NCBI RefSeq assembly: GCF_001598335.1 | Contig: NZ_BCYT01000005.1 | Span: 245,907 to 309,906 of the forward strand | Length of the DNA: 64,000 nt | Direction of reading: 5' to 3' | Origin: Sphingobium abikonense NBRC 16140 | Lineage (GTDB): Bacteria; Pseudomonadota; Alphaproteobacteria; Sphingomonadales; Sphingomonadaceae | Shown here: positions 12,670 through 19,845 of the stretch, one piece after another | How positions within the stretch are numbered: the first letter of the stretch is position 1 | Layout of the letters: each line of letters starts with the position of its first letter | Notes under the pieces: model-generated | Told to the model about the DNA's origin: nothing | The model's input: only the letters and a program-made list of their open reading frames with translations | Database searches by the model: none | Made by a program: the position numbers and the translations under genes

Positions 12670-13269
12670 ATGACGCAGGGCATGCGCTTGCCCCTGACCT
12701 TTACCACCGCTTCGTCCCTTCTGGTGCTGCTCGCGTCGTGCGTCGGCCCGCCCGCCTCTGCGCCAGCGCCCTCGCGTGCCGCCCGCGCCCGCCCGGCGCC
12801 CGCACCCCGGCCGGCTCCCGCGCCAGCCCCCACACCCACGCCCGTCGCAACGCCCGCGCCCGCAACGCCGGTTGCCGCCTCGACCGCCTGGGCCGATCGC
12901 CCGCTGACGCCGGGCAGTTGGAGCTATCGCGCCGAACAGGGCGGCAGCATCGCGCGGTTCGGTCCGTCGGCCCAGCCGCTGCTGACGCTCCGCTGTGATC
13001 TGGCAAGCCAGCGCGTCGTCCTGACGCGCTATGGCGCAGGGCAGAACGCGATGGTGATCCGCACCAGCTATGGCGCGGTCAGTTGGCCCGCCACCGCGCA
13101 GGGCGGCGCGCAACCGGCGCTGGTGGCCGCGCGCGCGGCCAGCGACGCCGTTCTGGACCAAATGGCCTATAGCCGTGGCAAGATCGCCGTCGACGCGCCA
13201 GGCCTTGCGCCTCTGGTCATGCCGGCCTGGGCGGAAATCGCGCGGGTGGTGGAGGATTGCCGCGCCTGA
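12670..13269 (+). CDS. predicted lipoprotein with Pro/Ala-rich linker
   Basis: About 199 residues. The ATG at 12682 is an alternative start giving MRLPLTFTTASSLLVLLASC, a signal peptide with lipobox LASC, so an acylated periplasmic or outer-membrane protein is likely. Then a linker of Pro/Ala/Arg repeats (about 30-75), then a compact domain of about 120 residues with RFGPSAQPLLTLRCDLASQR and RTSYGAVSWPAT. I do not recognise the domain. It stands alone between the methyltransferase and a non-coding stretch. Confidence 0.75.
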   Translation: MTQGMRLPLTFTTASSLLVLLASCVGPPASAPAPSRAARARPAPAPRPAPAPAPTPTPVATPAPATPVAASTAWADRPLTPGSWSYRAEQGGSIARFGPSAQPLLTLRCDLASQRVVLTRYGAGQNAMVIRTSYGAVSWPATAQGGAQPALVAARAASDAVLDQMAYSRGKIAVDAPGLAPLVMPAWAEIARVVEDCRA

Positions 13270-13422
13270 CGCGGGATCTGTGCCGCCCCGACGCGGACGC
13301 ACAAGTATGATTCCAAAAAAGAATAATACAAGGCTTGAAGATCGCCTTCGTCTGATTCACATTCCGTCTTGTGGACGGATGCAGACATGCTCTTGCGGCG
13401 GCCACACGGGCTCAACATAGCG

Positions 13423-13436
13423 AAAGGAGGTGATCC
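13423..13436 (+). promoter_or_regulatory. fully complementary Shine-Dalgarno
   Basis: AAAGGAGGTGATCC is the exact reverse complement of the usual bacterial 16S rRNA 3' end (GGATCACCTCCTTT). It lies one base before an ATG. Flanking bases do not match rRNA, so this is not an rRNA remnant. Confidence 0.8.
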
Positions 13437-13437
13437 G

Positions 13438-13494
13438 ATGTCTCATGGTTCAGCAATGGGGTCGGTCAAGTCCATTCGGGGAATGCGCCGCTGA
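13438..13494 (+). CDS. 18-residue reading frame behind the perfect ribosome-binding site
   Basis: Encodes MSHGSAMGSVKSIRGMRR and stops. The 14-nt anti-anti-SD match directly before it makes translation likely, although such long pairing can also slow ribosome release. No family recognised. It lies in a 419-base stretch (13270-13688) with no long gene. About 140 bases after the stop is a terminator, so a short transcript of roughly 250-350 nt is plausible: either a leader-peptide RNA or a small RNA with a coding part. No known amino-acid attenuation run (repeated codons for one amino acid) is present. Confidence 0.5.
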   Translation: MSHGSAMGSVKSIRGMRR

Positions 13495-13633
13495 TCGACG
13501 CGCAAGCGTCGGCGATGTCGGGGTGATTCCGGAGCCTTGCGTAGGCCGACATACAGGCCGCTCCTCCCCTGATAGAGCGCGATTCACCATTTCCCACTGG
13601 GCGGCGCTTCTGGCCGCTGACCATGTCAATGAT

Positions 13634-13676
13634 GGGCCGTCGGGGATTATGTCGCCCGGCGGCCCCTCTCATTTTT
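13634..13676 (+). terminator. intrinsic terminator
   Basis: Arms GGGCCGTCGGG and CCCGGCGGCCC (one G-U pair) around GATTATGTCG, followed by CTCTCATTTTT. Oriented rightward, so it ends the transcript of the 18-residue frame, not the leftward holin gene. Confidence 0.7.
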
Positions 13677-13688
13677 ACGTTCTGGGCG

Positions 13689-13955
13689 TCACCGCTCGCT
13701 GCCCCTGGCCTTCCCCCAGGCGCGCGCGGCGGTGTAGCCCAGATACCCCGTCCCAAATAGCGCATAGAGCGGTTCGGGCAGCGCGTTGAGATAAGCACGC
13801 ATCCCCGCCGTGATCGCGGCGGCCATGTCCGGGTCGATCCCTGCGATCAGCCCCATGGGAATGGACCAGAGCAGCAGCGCATAGATGACGTACAGAAAAG
13901 CCGGGCGCGCCCGCCGCGTCCAGACGTCCGGCTCGACCTCTCCCGCATCGCTCAT
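13689..13955 (-). CDS. 3TM/GTA-type holin
   Basis: 88 residues from the ATG at 13955, which overlaps the endolysin stop (ATGA). Two clear hydrophobic segments (PAFLYVIYALLLWSIPMGLIAGI and a second near YALFGTGYLGYTAARAW) with a basic tail. This matches the small GTA_holin_3TM type of pore-former that releases endolysin through the inner membrane. Pairing with the overlapping muramidase supports the call; sequence similarity of holins is always weak. Confidence 0.75.
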   Translation of the reverse strand: MSDAGEVEPDVWTRRARPAFLYVIYALLLWSIPMGLIAGIDPDMAAAITAGMRAYLNALPEPLYALFGTGYLGYTAARAWGKARGSER

Positions 13956-14506
13956 GACCGTGCGCCCGAACCGATCCGGTTGGCGAGCCACCCGTACAGA
14001 AACGCCTCATTGGCCGGACGGCTTTCGGCGAGCGTGATATAGCGTTCACCTTGCAGCGCCTCCATCGCCTTCAGCAGCACGATGTCCCCCGACGGCCCGC
14101 GCAGCGCGCGAAACGCCCGCAGCGCGGCGAGCGTGCGCCCGCCCAGAAGGCGATCGACCTTGATGTCGGGATAATCCTTCTGGTTGCGATTAAGGGCGTT
14201 GAGCGCGCGCTGCAAAAATCCCGTTGCGGTCGGCGGGCCCATATTGACGGCGGCGTCGAACAATTCGGCCGCCACCGGCCAGGACAGTTCCGCCACGAAG
14301 GCATAGCCGGGCTCCTCCCAGTACAGGCGGCGATAGAGCGCTTCCGCCGTGGCGCGCGGCAGCGCCTGCATCGCGCCAAAATAGCCATTGTCGCGCGCGA
14401 CCGCTTGCGTGATGCCCATATTGGTGGCGCCACCCCGGTCCGCCGGATGATCGCTATAGCCGCCTTCACGCGCGATCACCTCGTCAATCAAATCCTGCAC
14501 GTCCAT
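13952..14506 (-). CDS. GH108 family N-acetylmuramidase (endolysin)
   Basis: 184 residues. The N-terminal catalytic domain has the family motif IDEVIAREGGYSDHPADRGGATNMGIT with the catalytic Glu in REGG; the C-terminal third (from about DIKVDRLLGGRTLAALR) fits the peptidoglycan-binding domain that accompanies it. Start at 14506 is set by a strong GGAGG six bases upstream; an upstream ATG at 14539 lacks one. Cleaves murein glycan strands. With the holin it forms a complete lysis pair, standing without other phage genes nearby. Confidence 0.88.
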   Translation of the reverse strand: MDVQDLIDEVIAREGGYSDHPADRGGATNMGITQAVARDNGYFGAMQALPRATAEALYRRLYWEEPGYAFVAELSWPVAAELFDAAVNMGPPTATGFLQRALNALNRNQKDYPDIKVDRLLGGRTLAALRAFRALRGPSGDIVLLKAMEALQGERYITLAESRPANEAFLYGWLANRIGSGARS

Positions 14507-14706
14507 GGGGGCCTCCTGCTTCGCAATGAGGTGGAGCATTTATCCCATATGGTTATCTGTAGGACAGCCGAAATTGGATTGACGCTCCATGTCCTTCATT
14601 TGTCCGCCTGGATGGCGCATTAGCCCACCGGAACGGAAGGCGTGGGCTTCGGTTTCTGCTGATTGGCATGAAAGGTATGGAATGATGTACAGGTCATTGG
14701 GGGAAC

Positions 14707-15291
14707 ATGGCCAAGTCCCCATTGCGGAAAGACGACCGCGATATGACGTCTGACCCCGAAGCCCTGGCTCGTGCCGTGCCGGCCGGCGAATTTCCCGACG
14801 GCATCAGCCTCCGCAATTTTGGCGGCAGCCGCGCTGCAAATCCGCTGCCGCCGCTTTTCCTTGGCGCGATTTTGCTCGCGGGCCTTGCGGGTCTGTTTGG
14901 CGGCAAGCCCGACATGACGCGCCGGGTCGACTCGACCGATGCCAGACTTACCGTCAAGGCGCCCGTCGTAATTCGTAACGGTATGTTCTTCGAAACGCTG
15001 GTCGAAGTGCGAGCGCGCCGGCCAATTGGTCAACTCGTCATTGCCATCTCCGACCCGCTATGGCGACAGATGACGATCAACACCATGATCCCGGCCGCCA
15101 GCGAGGAAAGCTATAGCGACGGCGCGCAACGCTTCACCTTCGCCCGCCTCGACGCAGGCGACACGTTCCAATTCAAGGTCGATGGGCAAATTAATCCGTC
15201 GCTGCTGATCGGGAACCGGGGCGATATCACGATACTGGATGGAGAGCGCAGGCTGGTCTCCATGCCGGTGACGATGAAGGTTCTCCCCTGA
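14707..15291 (+). CDS. membrane-anchored protein of unknown function, coupled to YetF-like gene
   Basis: 194 residues. A hydrophilic N-terminus, one transmembrane segment (about 47-66, PPLFLGAILLAGLAGLFGG), then an extracytoplasmic beta-rich domain (VRARRPIGQLVIAISDPLWR ... FKVDGQINPSLLIGNRGDI). I do not recognise the family by name. Its stop overlaps the next start (TGATGG), so it is translated with the YetF-like protein and probably works with it at the membrane. Confidence 0.8.
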   Translation: MAKSPLRKDDRDMTSDPEALARAVPAGEFPDGISLRNFGGSRAANPLPPLFLGAILLAGLAGLFGGKPDMTRRVDSTDARLTVKAPVVIRNGMFFETLVEVRARRPIGQLVIAISDPLWRQMTINTMIPAASEESYSDGAQRFTFARLDAGDTFQFKVDGQINPSLLIGNRGDITILDGERRLVSMPVTMKVLP

Positions 15292-15779
15292 TGGACATCA
15301 TCCTGCGTGCTACCGTGATGTTCTTCATCATGTATCTGTTGCTGCGGCTGCTGGGGAAGCGGGAACTGAGTCAGGTGACGCCGTTCGAACTGGTGCTCCT
15401 CATCGTCATGGGTGATCTGGTGCAGCAGGGCGTCACGCACAATGATTTCAGCGTGACCGGGGCGGCGCTGGCGATCGGCACGATCGCCTTCTGGGCGCTG
15501 GCCTTGAGCTGGCTCACCTATTTGTCGCCCCGCGCCGAACGGGTGCTCGAAGGTGTGCCGCGCGTGCTTATTCGTAACGGCGTCATCGTTCAGGCCAATA
15601 TGCGCCGTGACCGAATCACCGGGGCGGAACTGGAAATCGAAATGCGGTTGGCAGGTATCGCGCATATGCGTGATGTCGCCTGGGGCATATTGGAACCCAA
15701 TGGCAAGATCAGCTTCATCCGACGTGAACGGGGCGGCGACACCGACAGCAAGCAGGAAGATGACGATGATCCGGTATGA
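15291..15779 (+). CDS. DUF421/YetF-like membrane protein
   Basis: 162 residues: three N-terminal helices (about 3-20, 32-50, 60-82), then a cytoplasmic YetF/DUF421 domain with the signature RNGVIVQANMRRDRITGAEL and the C-terminal GILEPNGKISFI. Ends in an acidic tail (QEDDDDPV). Function of the family is not settled; related YetF proteins are linked to spore or stress envelope states in other phyla. Cotranscribed with the preceding membrane-anchored gene. Confidence 0.88.
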   Translation: MDIILRATVMFFIMYLLLRLLGKRELSQVTPFELVLLIVMGDLVQQGVTHNDFSVTGAALAIGTIAFWALALSWLTYLSPRAERVLEGVPRVLIRNGVIVQANMRRDRITGAELEIEMRLAGIAHMRDVAWGILEPNGKISFIRRERGGDTDSKQEDDDDPV

Positions 15780-15810
15780 GCCCCGCCATCGGCCATCGGC
15801 TCGTTCGGCT

Positions 15811-16311
15811 TCAATCGACCTGCCATACCGGTTCTGACCGGTCGATCAGTCCGCTGTCCAGCAGCGGCGCGGCGTCGATGTCCTGCGCGCCCATCAAAGA
15901 CGACAGCCGTTCGACGGACGCCAGGATCATCGCCTGTTCCCAGGGCTCCAATCTGCCGAACCCGTCTGTGAACTTCATCTGCAACGGGTCGGGCGCATCG
16001 GCGAGCGCCGCCACCCCATCGGGCAGGATACGCAGATGCGACTGGCGCTTGTCGCGTTCGCTGCGCTGGCGCTGGACATAGTTGAGCGCGACCAGCCGGT
16101 CGACGATCGTGGTGATCGTAGCCTGGCTGAAATGCAGCGCATGGGCGATGGCGCCCGGCGTCGCTGCATCGCGCGCATCAATCTCGCGTAGCACCAGCAA
16201 TTGCGAAGGCGTCAGGCCGGTGGCCGCCGCCAACTGTCGGCTGCCAATCTCGGTAGCGCGCATGATCCGGCGGAGCGCGCGCAGGGTCTGGGTGGCGATA
16301 TCAGCATGCAT
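15811..16311 (-). CDS. ectR: MarR-family regulator of the ectoine locus
   Basis: 166 residues from the ATG at 16311, chosen because GGAGCC sits six bases upstream; the open frame continues to 16467 without a better site. Winged-helix domain: LTPSQLLVLREIDARDA, recognition helix region HFSQATITTIVDRLVAL, and the wing QRSERDKRQSHLRIL with the MarR DKR basic turn. It is divergent from ectA with a palindrome in between. EctR1-type MarR proteins repress ectABC(-ask) in methylotrophs and others, and the position here argues for the same role. Confidence 0.85.
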   Translation of the reverse strand: MHADIATQTLRALRRIMRATEIGSRQLAAATGLTPSQLLVLREIDARDAATPGAIAHALHFSQATITTIVDRLVALNYVQRQRSERDKRQSHLRILPDGVAALADAPDPLQMKFTDGFGRLEPWEQAMILASVERLSSLMGAQDIDAAPLLDSGLIDRSEPVWQVD

Positions 16312-16403
16312 ATTTGGCTCCATAGCGGAACCAAAGCATGGCCACCAACATTGTCTTCGCTCCTTTTTGGGCCGGCCAAAATACTTCGCTCTGCAAAATA
16401 AAA

Positions 16404-16446
16404 TTTCAACGGCGGGGTTGAAAAATTCGTCAAAAATGGCATATTC
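16404..16446 (+). promoter_or_regulatory. candidate ectA promoter and EctR operator
   Basis: Perfect inverted repeat TTTCAAC-N6-GTTGAAA (16404-16423). Its right arm contains TTGAAA (16418-16423), a good -35; 16 bases on is CATATT (16440-16445), a fair -10. Repressor binding would cover the -35. A second palindrome TTTTGG-GCCGG-CCAAAA lies at 16366-16382, nearer ectR. Confidence 0.55.
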
Positions 16447-16505
16447 CGTGCCGTATCGAGAAGGCATCGAGTCCTTCGCCTAGAAAATAATTCGGGAGAT
16501 GAACA

Positions 16506-17087
16506 ATCTTCGACACCCAAGCTACAGCGGCTCTGCCGCCACGGGCTTCTGCGCGCCCTGATCCGGGCACGGGGCAGGACATCAGTTTCCGCAAGCCCGT
16601 CGGCACGGACGGACCGGCCATCAGCGCGCTGATCGCGGCTTGCCCGCCGCTCGATCCCAATTCGGCCTATTGCAATCTGCTGCAATGCACCGATTTCGCC
16701 GACAGCTGCATCGTTGCGACACGCGACGGCGCGGTGGTCGGATGGGTATCGGGCTATCGTCCGCCCGCCGCCCGCGACAATTTCTTCGTCTGGCAGGTCG
16801 CCGTGTCATCCGCCGCGCGCGGCCAGCGCCTTGCCAGTCGCATGATCAGTGCGCTGCTGGCCCGGCCGGAACAGGATGGCGTCACCCATCTCACGACGAC
16901 CATCACGGACGACAATGACGCGTCATGGGCGCTGTTTCAGGGGCTGGCCCGCAAGTGGGGCGCGCCGCTGGAAAAGACCGCCCGTTTCGAACGCGAAGCC
17001 CATTTCGCCGGTGCCCATGCCACTGAATGGCAGGCGCGCATCGGTCCGCTGACCCCAAAGGGGCTGCCCCAACAGGAGGACATTTGA
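16506..17087 (+). CDS. ectA: diaminobutyrate acetyltransferase, apparent ATC start
   Basis: Acetylates 2,4-diaminobutyrate with acetyl-CoA, the second step of ectoine synthesis. 193 residues if started at ATC 16506. GNAT fold: ISFRKPVGTDGPAI, IVATRDGAVVGWVSGYRP, the acetyl-CoA loop VSSAARGQRLASRMI, and HLTTTITDDNDASWALF with the conserved Asn. In this frame a TGA stands at 16500 and no ATG, GTG or TTG occurs until GTG 16734, which would delete half the fold. GGGAG at 16494-16498 is 7 bases before ATC 16506, ideal spacing. The only ATG (16499) touches GGGAG and reads another frame for 20 codons. An ATG-to-ATC change or a sequencing error would both explain this. ectB follows after 3 bases. Confidence 0.85.
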   Translation: MFDTQATAALPPRASARPDPGTGQDISFRKPVGTDGPAISALIAACPPLDPNSAYCNLLQCTDFADSCIVATRDGAVVGWVSGYRPPAARDNFFVWQVAVSSAARGQRLASRMISALLARPEQDGVTHLTTTITDDNDASWALFQGLARKWGAPLEKTARFEREAHFAGAHATEWQARIGPLTPKGLPQQEDI

Positions 17088-17090
17088 GCC

Positions 17091-18401
17091 ATGACCACGA
17101 CCCTTCTTCCCAAACCGACCTCGTCCATTCCCGACCGCGCCATTTACGAACGCCGCGAATCGGGCGTGCGCAGCTATGCCCGCTCGATGCCCCGCCAGTT
17201 CAACAAGGCGCAGGATGTATGGATGCACGACACCCAGGGCGGTCGCTATCTCGACTTCCTGTCGGGCTGCTCGACGCTGAACTATGGCCATAATCATCCG
17301 GTGCTCAAGACCGCGCTGATGGACTATATCGCCAATGACGGGGTGACCCACGGCCTTGACCTCCATACCGACGCCAAGGAAGCCTTTCTCGAAACATTCG
17401 AAGAGGTGATCCTTCAGCCGCGCGGCCTGGATTATCGCGCCATGTTTACTGGCCCGACCGGCACCAACGCTGTCGAAGCCGCGATCAAGCTGGCACGAAA
17501 GATCACCGGGCGCGAACTGGTGATCGCCTTCACCAACGGCTTCCACGGCATGACGCTGGGTGCGCTCGCCTGCACCGGCAACGCCGCCAAGCGGGGCGGC
17601 GCGGGCGTGCCGCTCAACCATGTCAGTCATGAACCTTATGACGGCTATCACGGTCCGGACGTGGATACCGCCGAATTGCTGGAACGCCGCCTGTCTGATC
17701 CGTCGAGCGGCCTGGATGCCCCCGCCGCCATTCTGGTGGAAACCGTGCAGGGCGAAGGCGGCCTCAATGCCGCCTCGCCGGCCTGGCTGCGCAAGATCGC
17801 CGAAATCGCCAAGCGTCACGGTGCGCTGCTGATCGTCGATGATATTCAGGCGGGCGTCGGCCGCACCGGCAGTTTCTTCAGCTTCGAAGGCATGGGCTTC
17901 ACCCCGGACATCGTCACGCTGGCCAAATCGCTGTCGGGCATGGGCCTGCCCTTTGCCCTAACGCTGTTCCGCCCGGAACTCGACCAGTGGTCGCCGGGCG
18001 AACATAACGGGACTTTCCGGGGCAATAACCACGCCTTCGTCACCGCCACCGCCGCGCTGCGCCATTTCTGGAGCAACGACGCCTTTCAACAGGATATCGC
18101 CCGTCGCGGCGCGTTGCTGGAACGGCGGCTCGACGCGATGGCCGCAGAGCACGGCCTTTCGACCCGCGGCCGCGGCATGATGCGCGGCATCGACGTCGGG
18201 TCCGGCGAGGTCGCCGGAACCATCACCGCCGCCTGCTTCGCGCAGGGGCTCATCATCGAAACCAGCGGCGCGCATGACGAAATCGTCAAGGTGCTGGCGC
18301 CCCTCGTGATCGACGACGCCGTCCTTTCGGCGGGTCTCGACATATTGGAGGAAGCCGTCCGTTCCGCCCTGACCGTCACCTATGGCGTCGCCGCAGAATA
18401 A
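17091..18401 (+). CDS. ectB: diaminobutyrate--2-oxoglutarate transaminase
   Basis: PLP class-III aminotransferase making 2,4-diaminobutyrate from aspartate semialdehyde and glutamate, the first committed step to ectoine. 436 residues. Landmarks are [20 protein letters not shown] (cofactor phosphate loop), [18 protein letters not shown], the Asp of [12 protein letters not shown], and the Schiff-base Lys in [19 protein letters not shown] lies 11 bases before the ATG, inside the end of ectA. Confidence 0.96.
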   Translation: MTTTLLPKPTSSIPDRAIYERRESGVRSYARSMPRQFNKAQDVWMHDTQGGRYLDFLSGCSTLNYGHNHPVLKTALMDYIANDGVTHGLDLHTDAKEAFLETFEEVILQPRGLDYRAMFTGPTGTNAVEAAIKLARKITGRELVIAFTNGFHGMTLGALACTGNAAKRGGAGVPLNHVSHEPYDGYHGPDVDTAELLERRLSDPSSGLDAPAAILVETVQGEGGLNAASPAWLRKIAEIAKRHGALLIVDDIQAGVGRTGSFFSFEGMGFTPDIVTLAKSLSGMGLPFALTLFRPELDQWSPGEHNGTFRGNNHAFVTATAALRHFWSNDAFQQDIARRGALLERRLDAMAAEHGLSTRGRGMMRGIDVGSGEVAGTITAACFAQGLIIETSGAHDEIVKVLAPLVIDDAVLSAGLDILEEAVRSALTVTYGVAAE

Positions 18402-18415
18402 AGGAGACAAAAGCC

Positions 18416-18829
18416 ATGTTCATCCGCAAGCTTCAGGACATCCGCAAGTCCGACCGCAACATCAAGTCCAAGGGCTGGGAAAGCGCCCGCCTTCAGCTGA
18501 AGGACGACAATATGGGCTTTTCCTTCCACGTGACGACCATGTACGCGGGCGAGGAACTGCACATGCATTATCAGAACCATCTGGAATCGGTCCTGGTGCT
18601 CAAGGGCACCGGCACGATCGAGGATCTGGGCGAAGGCGTGACGCATCAGTTGGCGCCGGGCGTCATGTATGCGCTCGACAAGCATGACAAGCATATCGTC
18701 CGGCCCGAAACCGACATTTTGTGCGCCTGCGTCTTCAATCCCCCGGTCACGGGCAAGGAAGTACATGACGAAAGCGGCGCCTATCCCGCCGATACGGAGC
18801 AGGTGAAGGAACCCGCATTCGCCGAATGA
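18416..18829 (+). CDS. ectC: L-ectoine synthase
   Basis: Cyclises N-gamma-acetyl-diaminobutyrate to ectoine. 137 residues, a cupin-fold protein of normal length, beginning [20 protein letters not shown] with metal/substrate residues in [18 protein letters not shown] and [12 protein letters not shown]. Strong site AAAGGAGACAAAA before the ATG. Gap to ectB is 14 bases; the gap to ectD is 95 bases and holds a hairpin. Confidence 0.97.
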   Translation: MFIRKLQDIRKSDRNIKSKGWESARLQLKDDNMGFSFHVTTMYAGEELHMHYQNHLESVLVLKGTGTIEDLGEGVTHQLAPGVMYALDKHDKHIVRPETDILCACVFNPPVTGKEVHDESGAYPADTEQVKEPAFAE

Positions 18830-18842
18830 CCGGCGGTGCGAC

Positions 18843-18877
18843 GGCCTTTCGTTCGTAGCGAGACCGGACGAAAGGCC
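18843..18877 (+). repeat. perfect hairpin between ectC and ectD
   Basis: Arms GGCCTTTCGT and ACGAAAGGCC (10 bp, no mismatch) with a 15-base loop. No T-run follows. It could protect the ectABC end of the message or reduce ectD-ask expression. Confidence 0.6.
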
Positions 18878-18924
18878 TGGCGCCTTCTTGAAATCTCACA
18901 TCACCAAAAAAAGGGGGAAGTCCC

Positions 18925-19845
18925 ATGCAAGACGTCTACCCGTCCCGCCACGCCGATGTGGCGGAATTTATGCCGCGCCTCGATCTTGTCGTGCATAGCG
19001 AATGGAGCGAAGGCGCGCCGCTCAGCCGCGAACAAACCGAACGCTTCGACCGCGACGGCTTCCTGGTTCTGGAGGATATTTTCTCCGACGCAGAAGTCAC
19101 CTTCCTTCAGCGCGAGGCCGGCAAGCTGCTGGCCGATCCGCAGGCGCTGGAAGATGAAACCGTCATCACCGAACCAGGCGGCAAGGAAGTCCGCTCGATC
19201 TTCAAAATCCATGCGCAGAGCGATGTGATCGGCCGCCTTGCCGCCGACAGCCGCCTGGCCGGCGTCGCGCAATTCCTGCTGGGCGACCGCGTCTATATCC
19301 ACCAGTCGCGCCTCAACTATAAGCCCGGCTTCACCGGCAAGGAATTTTTCTGGCACAGCGATTTTGAAACCTGGCATGTGGAAGACGGCATGCCGCGCAT
19401 GCGCGCTTTGTCCATGTCGGTGCTGCTGGCGGAAAACACGCCCGATAACGGCCCGTTGATGCTGATCCCGGGCAGCCACAAGGCGTTCCTCACCTGCATC
19501 GGCGAAACGCCCGACGATCATTATCGCCAGTCCCTGAAGAAGCAGGAATATGGCGTGCCCGACGAAGACAGCCTGGCCGAACTGGCGCACAAGCATGGCA
19601 TCGTTGCCCCGACCGGAAAGCCCGGTTCGGTCGTCATCTTCGACTGCAACACCATGCACGGGTCGAACGGCAATATCACGCCCTTCCCCCGCGCCAACGC
19701 CTTCATGGTCTATAACGCTGTCAGCAATCGCCTCGTCGCGCCCTTCGGCGTCGACAAGCCGCGCCCCGAGTTCATCGCCGCGCGCGGAGAGCCTGCGGCC
19801 ATCACGCCCAGGACAGGTCTATTGATGGAGGAGGCGCTGGCATGA
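18925..19845 (+). CDS. ectD: ectoine 5-hydroxylase
   Basis: Fe(II)/2-oxoglutarate dioxygenase that turns ectoine into 5-hydroxyectoine. 306 residues, family length. The iron facial triad is visible: His144 and Asp146 in FFWHSDFETWHVEDGMPRMR and His245 in NTMHGSNGN; the signature stretch between is characteristic of EctD and not of other PhyH-type enzymes. Strong AAGGGGGAAG before the ATG. Its stop overlaps the aspartokinase start. Confidence 0.97.
   Translation: MQDVYPSRHADVAEFMPRLDLVVHSEWSEGAPLSREQTERFDRDGFLVLEDIFSDAEVTFLQREAGKLLADPQALEDETVITEPGGKEVRSIFKIHAQSDVIGRLAADSRLAGVAQFLLGDRVYIHQSRLNYKPGFTGKEFFWHSDFETWHVEDGMPRMRALSMSVLLAENTPDNGPLMLIPGSHKAFLTCIGETPDDHYRQSLKKQEYGVPDEDSLAELAHKHGIVAPTGKPGSVVIFDCNTMHGSNGNITPFPRANAFMVYNAVSNRLVAPFGVDKPRPEFIAARGEPAAITPRTGLLMEEALA

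Noticed and set aside
13423..13436. Remnant of an rRNA operon
   Set aside because: Only the 14 bases complementary to the 16S tail match; the bases on either side differ from rRNA.
13466..13798. 110-codon leftward frame over the 13.5 kb non-coding stretch
   Set aside because: Covers the terminator and the holin end in another frame and has no protein-like order.
16734..17087. GTG 16734 as the true ectA start
   Set aside because: Would remove the first half of the GNAT fold, including conserved ISFRKP and CNLLQCTDF segments, while the frame upstream reads as normal EctA.
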